Shown: one piece after another, positions 16,901 through 23,816 of the stretch
Position numbering within the stretch: position 1 is the first letter of the stretch
How the letters are laid out: every line of letters starts with the position of its first letter
Assembly (NCBI GenBank): GCA_020848545.1
Contig: JADLHZ010000089.1
Coordinates: 18,933 to 82,932 of the forward strand
Length of the DNA stretch: 64,000 nucleotides
Source: Deltaproteobacteria bacterium
GTDB lineage: Bacteria; Myxococcota; JADLHZ01
Direction of reading: 5' to 3'
Program-made: the position numbers and the translations under genes
The notes under the pieces: model-generated
What the model was told of the DNA's origin: nothing
Seen by the model: the letters and a program-made list of their open reading frames with translations, nothing else
Database searches by the model: none

Positions 16901-18880
16901 GTTCTTCTTCGCCCCGTTGCGATCGTCGACCTCGACGCGCAGCACAGCACCCGGGGCCGCGACGGTCGCGCTCAAGGTGACGAAGATCTGCTCCCCCATC
17001 AGCGTCGCCGCCGGCACGAGCTCCGAGTCAGCGAGCGCCGCGCCGTTGTACACGCGCACCTCGCGCTCTTGCGGCTCGCCGTCGAGCTGCACGACGACGG
17101 ACAGCGCGCCTGCTGGGACCACGTCGCCGTCGCGCGGCGAAGACACGTCGGCAAACGGCGCCGTCGCGTCGACCTGCACTTTGATCTTCGGCGAGCGCAC
17201 GACGTGGGTGTTCAAGAGCGTCGCCGTCGCTTCGATGCCGTCGATGATCCCGCTCGGCGCCGGGCCGTCGCTCAAGCTCACCGGCACGATCTGCGGAGAC
17301 GCCGAGTAGGTAAAGAACGTCGGCGCTTGGCCTGGGACGACGACCGATCCCGGCCGCCCGTTCAGGTGCGCCGCGTGCGCGATCTCGACGGTGAACGGCG
17401 CTTGCAGGCCCGGCGTGCCAGCGTCGACGTCGTCTTGCAGCGTGAGCAGCGTGATCTGCTCGGGCGACGCTGTGTAGCTCGGCATGGTGATCGCGAGCTC
17501 GGCGTCGATGACCACGGCGACGAAGGTGATGACGCGCACCACGGCGTTCCCGGCGGCATCGCGCACCGTGAACAACAACTCCGTCGGCCCGTCGACCAAT
17601 GTCACGCCGGGGATCGTGAAGCGCCCGATGCTCGCCGTCTGATCGAAGCACTCCTTGTCGGCCGGGTTCGCGAGCACGGCCTCCGCTTCGTAGTCCGTGA
17701 TGACGCCATCGGCGTCGGTGACCCGCAGGAGCTGCACGGCGCCCTCTTCGATCCCGAGCGCTTCGCCGCGCGCGGTGATCTGAAAGCCGGGGAGCATCGG
17801 GTCGTCGTCGAGCAGCATCGGCGCCGAGCCCGAGTCCGGCGCAACGAAAGACACGAGCGGCGGCATCGTGTCGACGACGTATAGATTGTCGAGCGCGCGT
17901 CCTTCACGACCGCCCGCTTCGCTCACCGTCGCAAAAACGATGTTCGCATTTTGATACATCGGCACGTCGGCAAAGGTGACGAGGCCGCCGCTCACCGTGC
18001 CCATGATCGACCGAGAAGCCGGCAAGCGGCACTGGGTGGCGCCCGCGCTCTCGTCGTACACGGTGCCGTCGACAACCAAGGTCGCAGTGCTGCCGTCCGC
18101 GCACGTCGTCGACAGCACCACTTGCCGCGCCGGCGCGAGCGTGCCGGCGTCGCCGTCCTTCAGCGGATCGTGCAGGAACGAAAAACCGTCGGGGGGCTGC
18201 AGCTCCGCGAGGCAACGTCCGGTGTCGACGACGACGTCGGCGGTCGCTTCCTTCGGCAAGAGATCACCGCGCACTTCGAGCGTGTTCGGCCCTTCGGCGA
18301 GGTCGACGCTGGGGGCGACGGCACGGCCGCGCGCATCGAGCACCACCGTCTTCGGCCGCCGCGCGTGCACACCGACGGTGAGCTCCGTCCCTTCCGCCAA
18401 GCCGACGCACCCGATCGCCAAGTCGAGCTGCACGCCGGGCCGCAGCGCATCGACGTCGTCCGGCGTGCCGAGCAGGTCACCGTCGCGCGGCGCGATGAAG
18501 TCGCAGATCGAGCCCGTGCCATCGACGGTGACGGTGATCGCGGTCTCCACCCCGCGCGACGACGCGACGAGCGTGACCTCGCCGACCGGCAGCGTGACGC
18601 CGAGGAACACGAGGTCTCCATCGATCGCCGCGATCGACAGCGTTTGATCGCCGACAACGAGCGTGACGCGATCACCCGGCAGCGCCCACGCCACCATGAG
18701 GTGCACGTCGATCTGCACGCCGTCGAGCGCGACCGACGTGTCGTCGATGAACGACAGCGCCGCGCCGTCAAAAGGCGAAGAGAACTCGAGCGTCACCGGC
18801 GGCGGCGGCTCGGCGACGTACGCGCCGCACCCGCGACACGCCGCGAGCGCGCACAACATCGCGGCGAGGGCGACCCTCAT
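10982..18880 (-). CDS. Giant lipoprotein (2632 residues) with Ig-like repeats and C-terminal FG-GAP/VCBS repeats
   Basis: The start is ATG 18880, giving MRVALAAMLCALAACRGCG, a lipoprotein signal with the lipid-bearing Cys in LAAC. Most of the chain (about 30-2100) is a string of beta-rich segments of 80-130 residues with phrases such as VDTMPPLVSFVAP and VDRVPPTVTLDAC, typical of Ig-like/cadherin-like surface repeats. From about 2130 to 2560 there are FG-GAP blades: VGDMDGDGG, GGDFNGDGAADLAIS, DMDGDGKRDVASS and GDFNGDGKADFFVG, with calcium-type DxDxDG loops. The start overlaps the PqqD stop and its stop overlaps the peptide start, both as ATGA. It is probably an outer-surface adhesin or scaffold, and its tie to peptide-modifying genes is unusual. 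Confidence 0.85.
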   Translation of the reverse strand: MRVALAAMLCALAACRGCGAYVAEPPPPVTLEFSSPFDGAALSFIDDTSVALDGVQIDVHLMVAWALPGDRVTLVVGDQTLSIAAIDGDLVFLGVTLPVGEVTLVASSRGVETAITVTVDGTGSICDFIAPRDGDLLGTPDDVDALRPGVQLDLAIGCVGLAEGTELTVGVHARRPKTVVLDARGRAVAPSVDLAEGPNTLEVRGDLLPKEATADVVVDTGRCLAELQPPDGFSFLHDPLKDGDAGTLAPARQVVLSTTCADGSTATLVVDGTVYDESAGATQCRLPASRSIMGTVSGGLVTFADVPMYQNANIVFATVSEAGGREGRALDNLYVVDTMPPLVSFVAPDSGSAPMLLDDDPMLPGFQITARGEALGIEEGAVQLLRVTDADGVITDYEAEAVLANPADKECFDQTASIGRFTIPGVTLVDGPTELLFTVRDAAGNAVVRVITFVAVVIDAELAITMPSYTASPEQITLLTLQDDVDAGTPGLQAPFTVEIAHAAHLNGRPGSVVVPGQAPTFFTYSASPQIVPVSLSDGPAPSGIIDGIEATATLLNTHVVRSPKIKVQVDATAPFADVSSPRDGDVVPAGALSVVVQLDGEPQEREVRVYNGAALADSELVPAATLMGEQIFVTLSATVAAPGAVLRVEVDDRNGAKKNTTTLTRNVFVSNGAPTIAFTGVNGITGLASPPVLLAAPDQDADLTDGFDVRVLARVNAVPAAATVELAVTGTGVVTPAASDVWITRSATVPAGGVLDLSDIDFSLWANDTVRLWLRVTENATKLPPVRSPWVSLDVTVNAGANANRRVQLTSPLYGAELGPGSVTVSFDTDSGSKDCDLYRDDAAIAGASVVGSTATSVSFGAVALGALSDGDHTFLVRCTGGGDTFTSQRLLFHYRSSAPGVTFLDATGVHLSAPAYYFNALAPDVSATAGYQQDVTIAVGADDGTLATLQVFALPADTLIASATAPITGGQATFRALTLSPTLMPAGEQVRLDADVPNAFGALSATGSVTPLVDRVPPTVTLDACPMTIAQFNPFDDAGTFNAVEHRAEYTTTDVLDGALVTVTTTAPNGVVSATGPVLGNAADVTIAFPVPSPATTYTASFVGAAHDAADNVAQSAVCTPTIDPTTPVVSFRTPRVDFVDTTTVTFLNATNDDEDPVNAGVQASVLVTILNLPAGADVHLCSTANDPALVSAAPCAHVPGKVLASGQSVSLGGNVTQKIFGNVRLIDSGATPYGLAVEVVPMSGAFGVSPAQMSFPVRVDSVLPPTISSVTSMSNILANDKANPIVLQLGSNVYDGSTYRAEGTVNGGSLQIGSLTFTFPSATNDLATASVSSSLQGALAGTAMFSGNSIVFSGIAALVSGVHTLTLVTTTPSGNSRMQTVSVVVDLSPPVLLVAQPDQAPYTCLTPGLCLAPTGRNVDVLLGVADDLQLGGGCVCVRTSGTRCLTACSAPGLAMGSSAMPIIATNLAEGTNAVVGEAADGAGNVTVASAVDYTVDTLATNGAPVLEVSAVPGTCSSFSSSGCEIGFDDDPGECPDQPGDPGTSPSPPPLCPRWYASGVYRLTTSGTQTTACQIAGDSCAYTVRLLGEPLDASGMPLAPAIEVHASKKGGLAADLAAALIEALAPNGAPGLERATFWRLRLEARDRYGNFSTSAARHVELDAFSGAIVAIQRGFDNAPGAGDLGRPLQSGDTLGVRHNVVVTPVGTQFATDLRVSLLFTPSVPAASRCVRLTVPAASVSVDQVVSAPATNPQNLVFGNVSLPTGTPYTIRAELHQGNDCSVSDVIGINEVSGINTVNVAPSVTFDPQWLADAHFNAAPGATPGMTVRAIEGPGTEALGLLLDAQPAPGFQFRLGLAVKLAVQDANGGTAKLTSSVTTMTGTTQTTVAANAATFSNDVSIPTAVTAGAPATTTTQVITATVCNLAGDCATTSQNGMPATDKSLRMRVNVDPPAAVNDAIVCLGQSLSPTPAPADAGLYADDAACAALCAGGKCDARTGKAVLRFTSRGAAGGSVGNVAAYRVQVGITDDQPTSAALCNTLLTSGVTAMSALFVPTAATPVLAPGQTQTLSVTGGVPVHQRLCFAVRAEDDVGNFSDPVSVMRVSPLVPIGAPLSPMTRTGTRAAGDRADDSPPALDTWAGGQVYSAIAVGDMDGDGGVEIAVASENGGVRLYSSKKARNAAFAPASERFTPREIILPPPPGSPTAFAQYFGQAMAGGDFNGDGAADLAISAPSGYGPDGQPSGTVYIYYGTGDSSGTNPKLLREASCGFALVPTPKCPHVIIHGGSATLDPVFSSFGLLGWDMQAGHVNATNGPDDLVIADASMQDASGPGAFILKGGAPLFALSPPASTTVLDLRALTAGQNAAVTRLGPFNDCGPPTYDVAVAVPDMDGDGKRDVASSYGFFSTCPETVIRFYKGGAGAALQRCDTAPPETLLNIANVGRLSDATHDWLLVRSRVGAPDKGSLRALSGSDDFFAPGPTCTSMTTVARPNAHEINDLHPISAFGPSLDDSCNVTKHVTNPPLEENIFPKGNSAAPAGDFNGDGKADFFVGESGGTSFRSRLYVVTREPTTCDNGNVFRVIAEISGNASAGNGPGVNVFDAKTHAGAGASQVGAAGRLGSTTNSALWLWR

Positions 18881-19143
18881 GCAACGACCCGGCGGATCAT
18901 CCCGCGCGTCTCGAGCGAATGTATGAATTTTTCCACGTCGTTCGCGGCCGTCTCGCGCTCGACCGAAAACTCCTCGACGACCGAGTCGACGATCGCCGCG
19001 AGCGACGTCTTGCCGTCGCAACGATCGAAGACCCACGTGCCGACGGCGTTCAAGCTGTGAATCTTCGAGTCCTCGGCGGTGATGATGAACGCTTCGCCGC
19101 CGATCGTGCGGTGATCGATGTCGGGGGATTTGTCGAAGTACAT
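18877..19143 (-). CDS. PqqD-like peptide-chaperone protein
   Basis: An 88-residue protein from ATG 19143. The sequence HSLNAVGTWVFDRCDGKTS, then VDSVVEEFSV, NDVEKFIHSLETRGMIRR matches the PqqD-like winged-helix domain (RiPP recognition element), which binds the leader of a ribosomal peptide and hands it to a radical SAM or other modifying enzyme. The frame is open for 38 more codons upstream, but that part is Cys/Arg-rich and unlikely to be coding; no strong Shine-Dalgarno is seen before 19143. The stop overlaps the giant lipoprotein start (ATGA, 18877-18880). The obvious partner is the radical SAM enzyme at 8191-9363. Confidence 0.85.
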   Translation of the reverse strand: MYFDKSPDIDHRTIGGEAFIITAEDSKIHSLNAVGTWVFDRCDGKTSLAAIVDSVVEEFSVERETAANDVEKFIHSLETRGMIRRVVA

Positions 19144-19332
19144 CGACTTTGAAGTATGCCCGCCGTCGCCGCCGCGCTCAAGCAGCCTGCGTCCATGCGA
19201 GGACGGGCAACACGTTCGGTTGCATGATTCCGCACGTTTTAGCTTGCCTGGCGGCATATCGGCAGTTTAGTCCCCGCAACTTCATGACGCGGTGTGCCGA
19301 TAAGGCTCGGTCACCAAGACGAGGGTAAACGT

Positions 19333-20118
19333 ATGCAAAAGATCGCACTGACCATCGCATTCTCGGCCGCCACCATCGCGTGCGGCACCGCCGGCAAAGG
19401 CACCGACGCCACCGGCAAAGGCAGCTCGACGCCGCTCGGCACGCCAGACGCGACGGCCGTCGAGAGCCTCGCCAACGCGTGGGCGGTCGCCAGCGAAGAC
19501 GACCTGCCCGAGTGCGACACCGCGCGCCGCGGCCAGCTCTACTTCGTCGAGAGCGACGACACCTTCCGAGTTTGCCGCGCGACCGGCTGGGCCGAGATCG
19601 ATCTGAAAGGCGCTGACGGCGCGACCGGCGCCAAAGGTGCGACGGGCGCTGCAGGTGCTGCCGGTGCCACGGGTGCGACCGGCGCCGCTGGGGCGACGGG
19701 TGCGACCGGCGCCAAGGGCGCAACTGGTGCCAAAGGCGCGACGGGCGCCGCCGGCGGAAGCGGCAGCGGAGGCGGCGGCTTCGACATCGCGGCGAAGCTC
19801 GACTGCGCGGCCTACAAGCAAGGCTGGTACCTCGAGTACACAGGCGTGCGCTTCACGAACAACATGCTCTTCGTCAGCTGCGTCGCGTCGGGCAGCACGA
19901 TGCAATCGTCGGCGTCGACGATCTACTCGGAAGCGCAAGCGGGCAGCGACGACGGCTACTGCGCCGTCACCTTCGACACCGACGGCACTGCCAGCTACGG
20001 CTACTGGGAATTCACCTACACGAACTTGGAAGTCATCTACAAAGATCCGGGCAGCCCGTACAACGGCTTCACCTTCCAGTTCGATCTCGCGGCCGACTGC
20101 GTCGAGATCTCTCAATGA
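19333..20118 (+). CDS. Collagen-like repeat lipoprotein
   Basis: A 261-residue protein from ATG 19333, with GAGG 8 bases upstream. The signal ends in a lipobox (SAATIAC). An N-terminal domain of about 70 residues includes RRGQLYFVESDDTFRVC, a short segment often placed before collagen-like stalks in surface proteins. About 16 Gly-X-Y triplets follow (GAT, GAK, GAA, GAD), then a Gly/Ser linker and a 110-residue C-terminal beta-rich domain with three cysteines. It is divergent from the PqqD operon with 189 bp between the starts, so the promoters lie there; no clear consensus was recognised. It is probably a surface filament or adhesin of unknown partner. Confidence 0.88.
   Translation: MQKIALTIAFSAATIACGTAGKGTDATGKGSSTPLGTPDATAVESLANAWAVASEDDLPECDTARRGQLYFVESDDTFRVCRATGWAEIDLKGADGATGAKGATGAAGAAGATGATGAAGATGATGAKGATGAKGATGAAGGSGSGGGGFDIAAKLDCAAYKQGWYLEYTGVRFTNNMLFVSCVASGSTMQSSASTIYSEAQAGSDDGYCAVTFDTDGTASYGYWEFTYTNLEVIYKDPGSPYNGFTFQFDLAADCVEISQ
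19606..19758 (+). repeat. Gly-Ala-Thr/Lys coding repeat (collagen-like stalk)
   Basis: A run of imperfect 9-base units of the form GGCGCGACG or GGTGCCACG encoding Gly-Ala-Thr, Gly-Ala-Lys and Gly-Ala-Ala triplets. Codon choice varies between copies, so the repeat is kept at protein level, but slippage could still change its length between strains. Confidence 0.8.
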
Positions 20119-20263
20119 ATGTGAATGCGGTTCGGCGCTCCGTCGACCGCGGTCTGCATCACGAAGTTTCCTTCGGGGACCGGTATCCACATGTTGTGGT
20201 CGTCGCCGGCGCCCGGGATGGTGATCGAGCCAGGCTCAGGACAGCGAGAAGAAATCGCACGTG
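20112..20263 (-). pseudogene. Possible C-terminal remnant of a lost protein gene
   Basis: Read on the minus strand from about 20263 to TGA 20114-20112, this frame gives a protein-like peptide containing GSITIPGAGDDHNMWIP and FVMQTAVDGAPNRIHIH. There is no plausible start codon, and an in-frame TGA lies immediately upstream. It overlaps the collagen-like gene's stop. The amino-acid composition is not typical of shadow frames here (few Arg/Ala runs). It may be the end of a decayed gene; chance cannot be excluded. Confidence 0.3.
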
Positions 20264-20285
20264 GTCAGAATAGCAGCTGTGGGTG

Positions 20286-20711
20286 TCAGAGACCCGTCGA
20301 CAGTGCGTGCGGCAGGCTCGCCCGGTCGGCCAAGCGGCGCAGCGAGGCCGCCGTCGCGTCGTCGCGTTCGCTCTCGCTGAGCTTGGCGGCGTAGAACACG
20401 CGCCGCATCTCGTACACTTTCAGATCACGCTCGTAGCTCTTCCAGCTCACCTTGCCTTCGCGCGCGTCGTTGTAGCGTCCGCGGAGCGTTTGGTGCTCCG
20501 CGTCGAGCGCCGCGTGCTCCCGGCGGAGATCGAAGCGGCGCGACTTGGCGGTCTGTTCGTAGAGGTCAGCCGTCGATGACAGCACCGGCGCGACGGCCAA
20601 GCGCTCTGCGATCGAGAGGTCGGCGATCTCGCGGGAGATGCCCGCCTCTTCCCAATCGAGGATGCGGCGGTCGGCGATGGCGCGGGTGTAGACGGTGAGA
20701 AATTTGTCCAT
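20286..20711 (-). CDS. Hypothetical helical protein
   Basis: A 141-residue soluble, highly charged protein that I do not recognise. It is mostly alpha-helical by composition, with a coiled-coil-like stretch around 45-110 (EQTAKSRRFDLRREHAALD and following). It has no signal peptide, membrane segment or cysteine. The start ATG 20711 is preceded by GGAGGG at good spacing, which supports it as a real gene. It lies 64 bp downstream of etfA on the same strand and might be read through from the etf operon, but a small AT-rich hairpin lies between them. Confidence 0.6.
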   Translation of the reverse strand: MDKFLTVYTRAIADRRILDWEEAGISREIADLSIAERLAVAPVLSSTADLYEQTAKSRRFDLRREHAALDAEHQTLRGRYNDAREGKVSWKSYERDLKVYEMRRVFYAAKLSESERDDATAASLRRLADRASLPHALSTGL

Positions 20712-20758
20712 GGTGCCCTCCGAACGTACTTATCGGTAGGACACCAGTCGTGTTGTGT

Positions 20759-20779
20759 TTAAACGTATTAAGCGTTTAA
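20759..20779. terminator. AT-rich hairpin at the etfA stop codon
   Basis: TTAAACG (20759-20765) and CGTTTAA (20773-20779) form a 7-bp perfect stem around a 7-base loop and span the etfA stop (20776-20778). It is strikingly AT-rich for this DNA. It could be a weak terminator/attenuator or a DNA-binding site for the downstream gene; no T-run follows on the minus strand. Confidence 0.3.
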
Positions 20780-21729
20780 GACTTCTTGATGCCGTCGACC
20801 ATCTCTGGGAGGGCTTTGAACAGGTCGGCGACCAGGCCGTAGTCGGCGATCTGGAAGATCGGCGCGTCGGCGTCCTTGTTGATCGCGACGATCGTCTTCG
20901 AGCCCTTCATGCCGGCCAAGTGCTGGATCGCGCCGCTGATACCGGCCGCGACGTACAGCTCCGGCGCGACGATCTTGCCAGTCTGCCCGACTTGATAGTC
21001 GTTCGGCACCCAGCCGGCATCGGCGGCTGCGCGTGACGCACCGACGGCGGCGCCGAGCGCGTCGGCCAGCGCTTCGATCGGCTTGAAGTCGCCCTTCGTA
21101 CCGCGGCCGCCGGAGACGACGATGCGCGCTTCGCCGAGGGCCGGGCGCGCCGACTTCACTTCTTTGAAGTCGACGAAGCTCACCTTCGGATCGGCGAGAT
21201 CGGCCGCGAACGGCTTCGGCTCACCGGCTTCGGCGCCCGGCTTCGCGGATTCGAACTCGGTCGGCCGCACGGTGATCACCTTGACCGGCGTCGACAGCTC
21301 GACCGTCGCGATGATGTTGCCCGCCCACATCGCGCGCTTGAACGTGGTCTTCGACTCGATCTTCATGATGTCGGACGCCATCGCCGCGCCGCCCAGGCGA
21401 GCCGCCACGCGCGGGAACAAGTCCTTGCCCGCCGCGGTCGCTGCGCCAACGACGATCTCGGCGTTCACTTGCTTCGCCGCCGCCGCGATCACCTGCGCGT
21501 ACGGGCCGGCGAGCGTGTGCTCGAGCGACGCGTGATCGGCGACCCACACTTGGTTCGCGCCGAACGCGGTCATTTGCTTCGCGAGCGCGCCGACGCCTTT
21601 GCCGAGGACGAGCACGTGCAGCTCGCCGCCGACTTGCTGTTGCGCCTGCTTCGCTGCCGTCACCGCGTGGAACGTGGCTTTGCGCAGCTGCCCACCGAAC
21701 GCTTCTGCTACCAAGAGGACGTTGCTCAT
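20776..21729 (-). CDS. etfA: Electron transfer flavoprotein, alpha subunit
   Basis: A 317-residue protein of normal length. The C-terminal FAD-binding domain is typical: [18 protein letters not shown], then [39 protein letters not shown] and [19 protein letters not shown]. With EtfB it carries electrons from acyl-CoA dehydrogenases to ETF:quinone oxidoreductase. Its ATG overlaps the etfB stop (ATGA, 21726-21729), so the two subunits are translationally coupled. Confidence 0.97.
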   Translation of the reverse strand: MSNVLLVAEAFGGQLRKATFHAVTAAKQAQQQVGGELHVLVLGKGVGALAKQMTAFGANQVWVADHASLEHTLAGPYAQVIAAAAKQVNAEIVVGAATAAGKDLFPRVAARLGGAAMASDIMKIESKTTFKRAMWAGNIIATVELSTPVKVITVRPTEFESAKPGAEAGEPKPFAADLADPKVSFVDFKEVKSARPALGEARIVVSGGRGTKGDFKPIEALADALGAAVGASRAAADAGWVPNDYQVGQTGKIVAPELYVAAGISGAIQHLAGMKGSKTIVAINKDADAPIFQIADYGLVADLFKALPEMVDGIKKS

Positions 21730-22520
21730 GAGATCACCTTCGCTTCGCTGCGCAGCTTGGCCAGCAGCTCCGCGCTATCGGCCACTTTGACGCCCGCCTT
21801 CCGCGCCGGCGGCAATTCGAACTTCAACACGCGCACCTTCGGCGTCACGTCGACACCGAGCGACTGCGGCGTATGCTCTTTGATCTCTTTCTTCTTCGCC
21901 TTCATGATGTTCGGCAGCGACGGATAGCGCGGGATGTTCAAGCGCAGATCGGTCGTGATCACGGCCGGCAGCTGCACCTTCAAGGTCTCGATGCCGCCAT
22001 CGGCTTCGCGCACCACCGTGGCGGTCGTGCCTTCGATGGTGATGCCCGGCACCTTGTTCTTCTCGTTGTCGCTTTCGAGCGAGTCGTTCTTCGACGCGTA
22101 GGTCGCTTGCGGCAACCCGAGGTATTCGGCGAGGAGCGGCCCGGCTTGCCAGCTGTCGTTGTCGACGCTGAGCTTGCCCATCAACACGACGTCCGGCTTC
22201 TCTTGCTCGTAGACCTTCTGCAGCAAGCGCGCCACGCCGTCCGAATCGAGCTCGCCGGCGTGCACGATCTGGATCGCGCGATCGGCCCCCATGGCCAACG
22301 CCGTGCGCAGCTGCGTCGAGACATCGCTCGGTCCAACGCTGACGACGATGACTTCGCCTTGGTGCTTGTCACGCAGGCGGATCGCCTCTTCGACGGCGAT
22401 TTCGTCGAAGGGGTTCAGGACGTACTTCAGATTGTCGGTCGCGATCGACTTCTGATCGGCGCCGATCTTCAGCTTCACTTCGGGGTCGGTGACCCGCTTG
22501 ACCGTGCAAAGGATCTTCAT
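21726..22520 (-). CDS. etfB: Electron transfer flavoprotein, beta subunit
   Basis: A 264-residue protein beginning MKILCTVKRVTDPEVKLKI and carrying NPFDEIAVEEAIRLRD, VLMGKLSVDNDSWQAGPLLA and a C-terminal LPSLPNIMKAKKKEI-type segment, the EtfB signature region. It is the AMP-binding small subunit of the ETF heterodimer. AGGAGA precedes ATG 22520. It lies 9 bp after the acyl-CoA dehydrogenase stop, so electron donor and acceptor are encoded in one operon. Confidence 0.97.
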   Translation of the reverse strand: MKILCTVKRVTDPEVKLKIGADQKSIATDNLKYVLNPFDEIAVEEAIRLRDKHQGEVIVVSVGPSDVSTQLRTALAMGADRAIQIVHAGELDSDGVARLLQKVYEQEKPDVVLMGKLSVDNDSWQAGPLLAEYLGLPQATYASKNDSLESDNEKNKVPGITIEGTTATVVREADGGIETLKVQLPAVITTDLRLNIPRYPSLPNIMKAKKKEIKEHTPQSLGVDVTPKVRVLKFELPPARKAGVKVADSAELLAKLRSEAKVIS

Positions 22521-22529
22521 CTGTTCTCC

Positions 22530-23675
22530 TTAGAACTGCTTGAGCAACTCGCGGGCGATGACCACGCGTTGAATCTGGTTGGTGCCTTCGTAGATCTGCA
22601 GAAGCTTCGCGTCGCGCATCAGCTTCTCGACCGGATATTCTTTGACGTAACCATAACCACCGAAGACCTGAACGGCATCGGTCGTCACCTTCATCGCGGT
22701 GTCGGTGGAGACGCGCTTGGCGAAGCTCGAGTACATGCTCGCGGGCTTGCCGGCGTCGATCATCCACGCGCTCTCCCACGTGAGCAGGCGCGACGCTTCC
22801 ACGTCGGCGGCCATGTCGGCGAGCATGAACTGGATGCCCTGGAAGCCGCTGATCGGCTGGCCGAACTGCTTGCGCTCCTTCGAATACTTCACCGCGTGCT
22901 CGAGCGCCGCGCGCGCCACACCGACCCCGCTGATGGCGACGAGCGGCCGCGTCCGGTCGAGCGTCTGCATGGCGATCTTGAAGCCTTCGCCTTCTTTTCC
23001 GAGCAGGCGATCGAAGGGGATCTTCACGTCTTCGAAGTTCAAGACGACGGTCTCGCTCGCGCGCTGGCCCATCTTGTCTTCGTGCTTGCCGACGCTGACA
23101 CCCGGCATGTTCTTGTCGACGACGATCGCGCAGATGCCCTTCGGGCCGAGCTTGCGATCGATCGTGCAGAACACCGTGAGCTGATCGGCGACGCCGCCGT
23201 TGGTGATCCAGCACTTGCTGCCGTTCAGGAGATAATGATCGCCCTTCTTCTCGATCCGCGTCTCCATGCCGGCGGCGTCGCTGCCGTGGCCCGGCTCGGT
23301 GAGACCGAACGACGCGTACTTCAGCTTCTCGGCGAACGGCTTCACGAAGCGCTGCTTCTGCTCGGGCGTGCCGGCGAGGATGATCGGCGTCAGCGCCAGA
23401 TCGTTCGCCATCATGCTCGTGCCCATGCCGACGCAGCCGTACGCGATCTCTTCGGTGATGATGCACTGATCGAGGATCGCAAAGCCCGGCCCGCCGAGGT
23501 CCTGCGGGATGCTCAAGTTCATGAGCCCGGCCTCGAAGGCCTTCTTCATGATCTCGTGCGGAAACTCGGAGGTCTTGTCGTGGTGCGGCGCCTTCGGCCA
23601 CATCTCGTTGCGGGCGAATTTCCGCGCGGTCTCTTGAAGTGCTTTTTGATCATCCGACAGCTCGAAGCCAATCAT
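22530..23675 (-). CDS. Acyl-CoA dehydrogenase
   Basis: A 381-residue flavoprotein, the typical length. Recognisable elements are FGLTEPGHGSDAAGMET for FAD/substrate binding, KCWITNGGVADQ, and the C-terminal IYEGTNQIQRVVIARELL with the catalytic base Glu at about residue 363. The Glu position in the last domain is that of short/medium-chain enzymes. It catalyses the first step of beta-oxidation and passes electrons to EtfAB, encoded directly downstream. Chain-length preference cannot be judged. It is the first gene of the etf operon; its promoter should lie in 23676-23816. Confidence 0.95.
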   Translation of the reverse strand: MIGFELSDDQKALQETARKFARNEMWPKAPHHDKTSEFPHEIMKKAFEAGLMNLSIPQDLGGPGFAILDQCIITEEIAYGCVGMGTSMMANDLALTPIILAGTPEQKQRFVKPFAEKLKYASFGLTEPGHGSDAAGMETRIEKKGDHYLLNGSKCWITNGGVADQLTVFCTIDRKLGPKGICAIVVDKNMPGVSVGKHEDKMGQRASETVVLNFEDVKIPFDRLLGKEGEGFKIAMQTLDRTRPLVAISGVGVARAALEHAVKYSKERKQFGQPISGFQGIQFMLADMAADVEASRLLTWESAWMIDAGKPASMYSSFAKRVSTDTAMKVTTDAVQVFGGYGYVKEYPVEKLMRDAKLLQIYEGTNQIQRVVIARELLKQF

Positions 23676-23816
23676 GTGGGTCTCCTGCTCGGAGACTGCG
23701 TTGGCTCGACGAGACGCGGTGTGTCAAGGCTTGCGGCTGCGCGAGAGCGAACTCGCCGCGCTGGTCATGCTCGCCGAAAATGCGCGGCGCGAGCGCGTCG
23801 GTGCCAAATCGCCCGC

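Noticed and set aside
19606..19758. Repeats that might suggest a CRISPR array
   Set aside because: The units are continuous in-frame Gly-X-Y triplets without spacers. No CRISPR repeats or cas genes were found anywhere.
21873..23816. Large plus-strand frame running through the etf operon into the HExxH gene
   Set aside because: The first 648 codons are antisense to etfB and the acyl-CoA dehydrogenase gene and have no ribosome site; only the part from 23817 reads like a protein.
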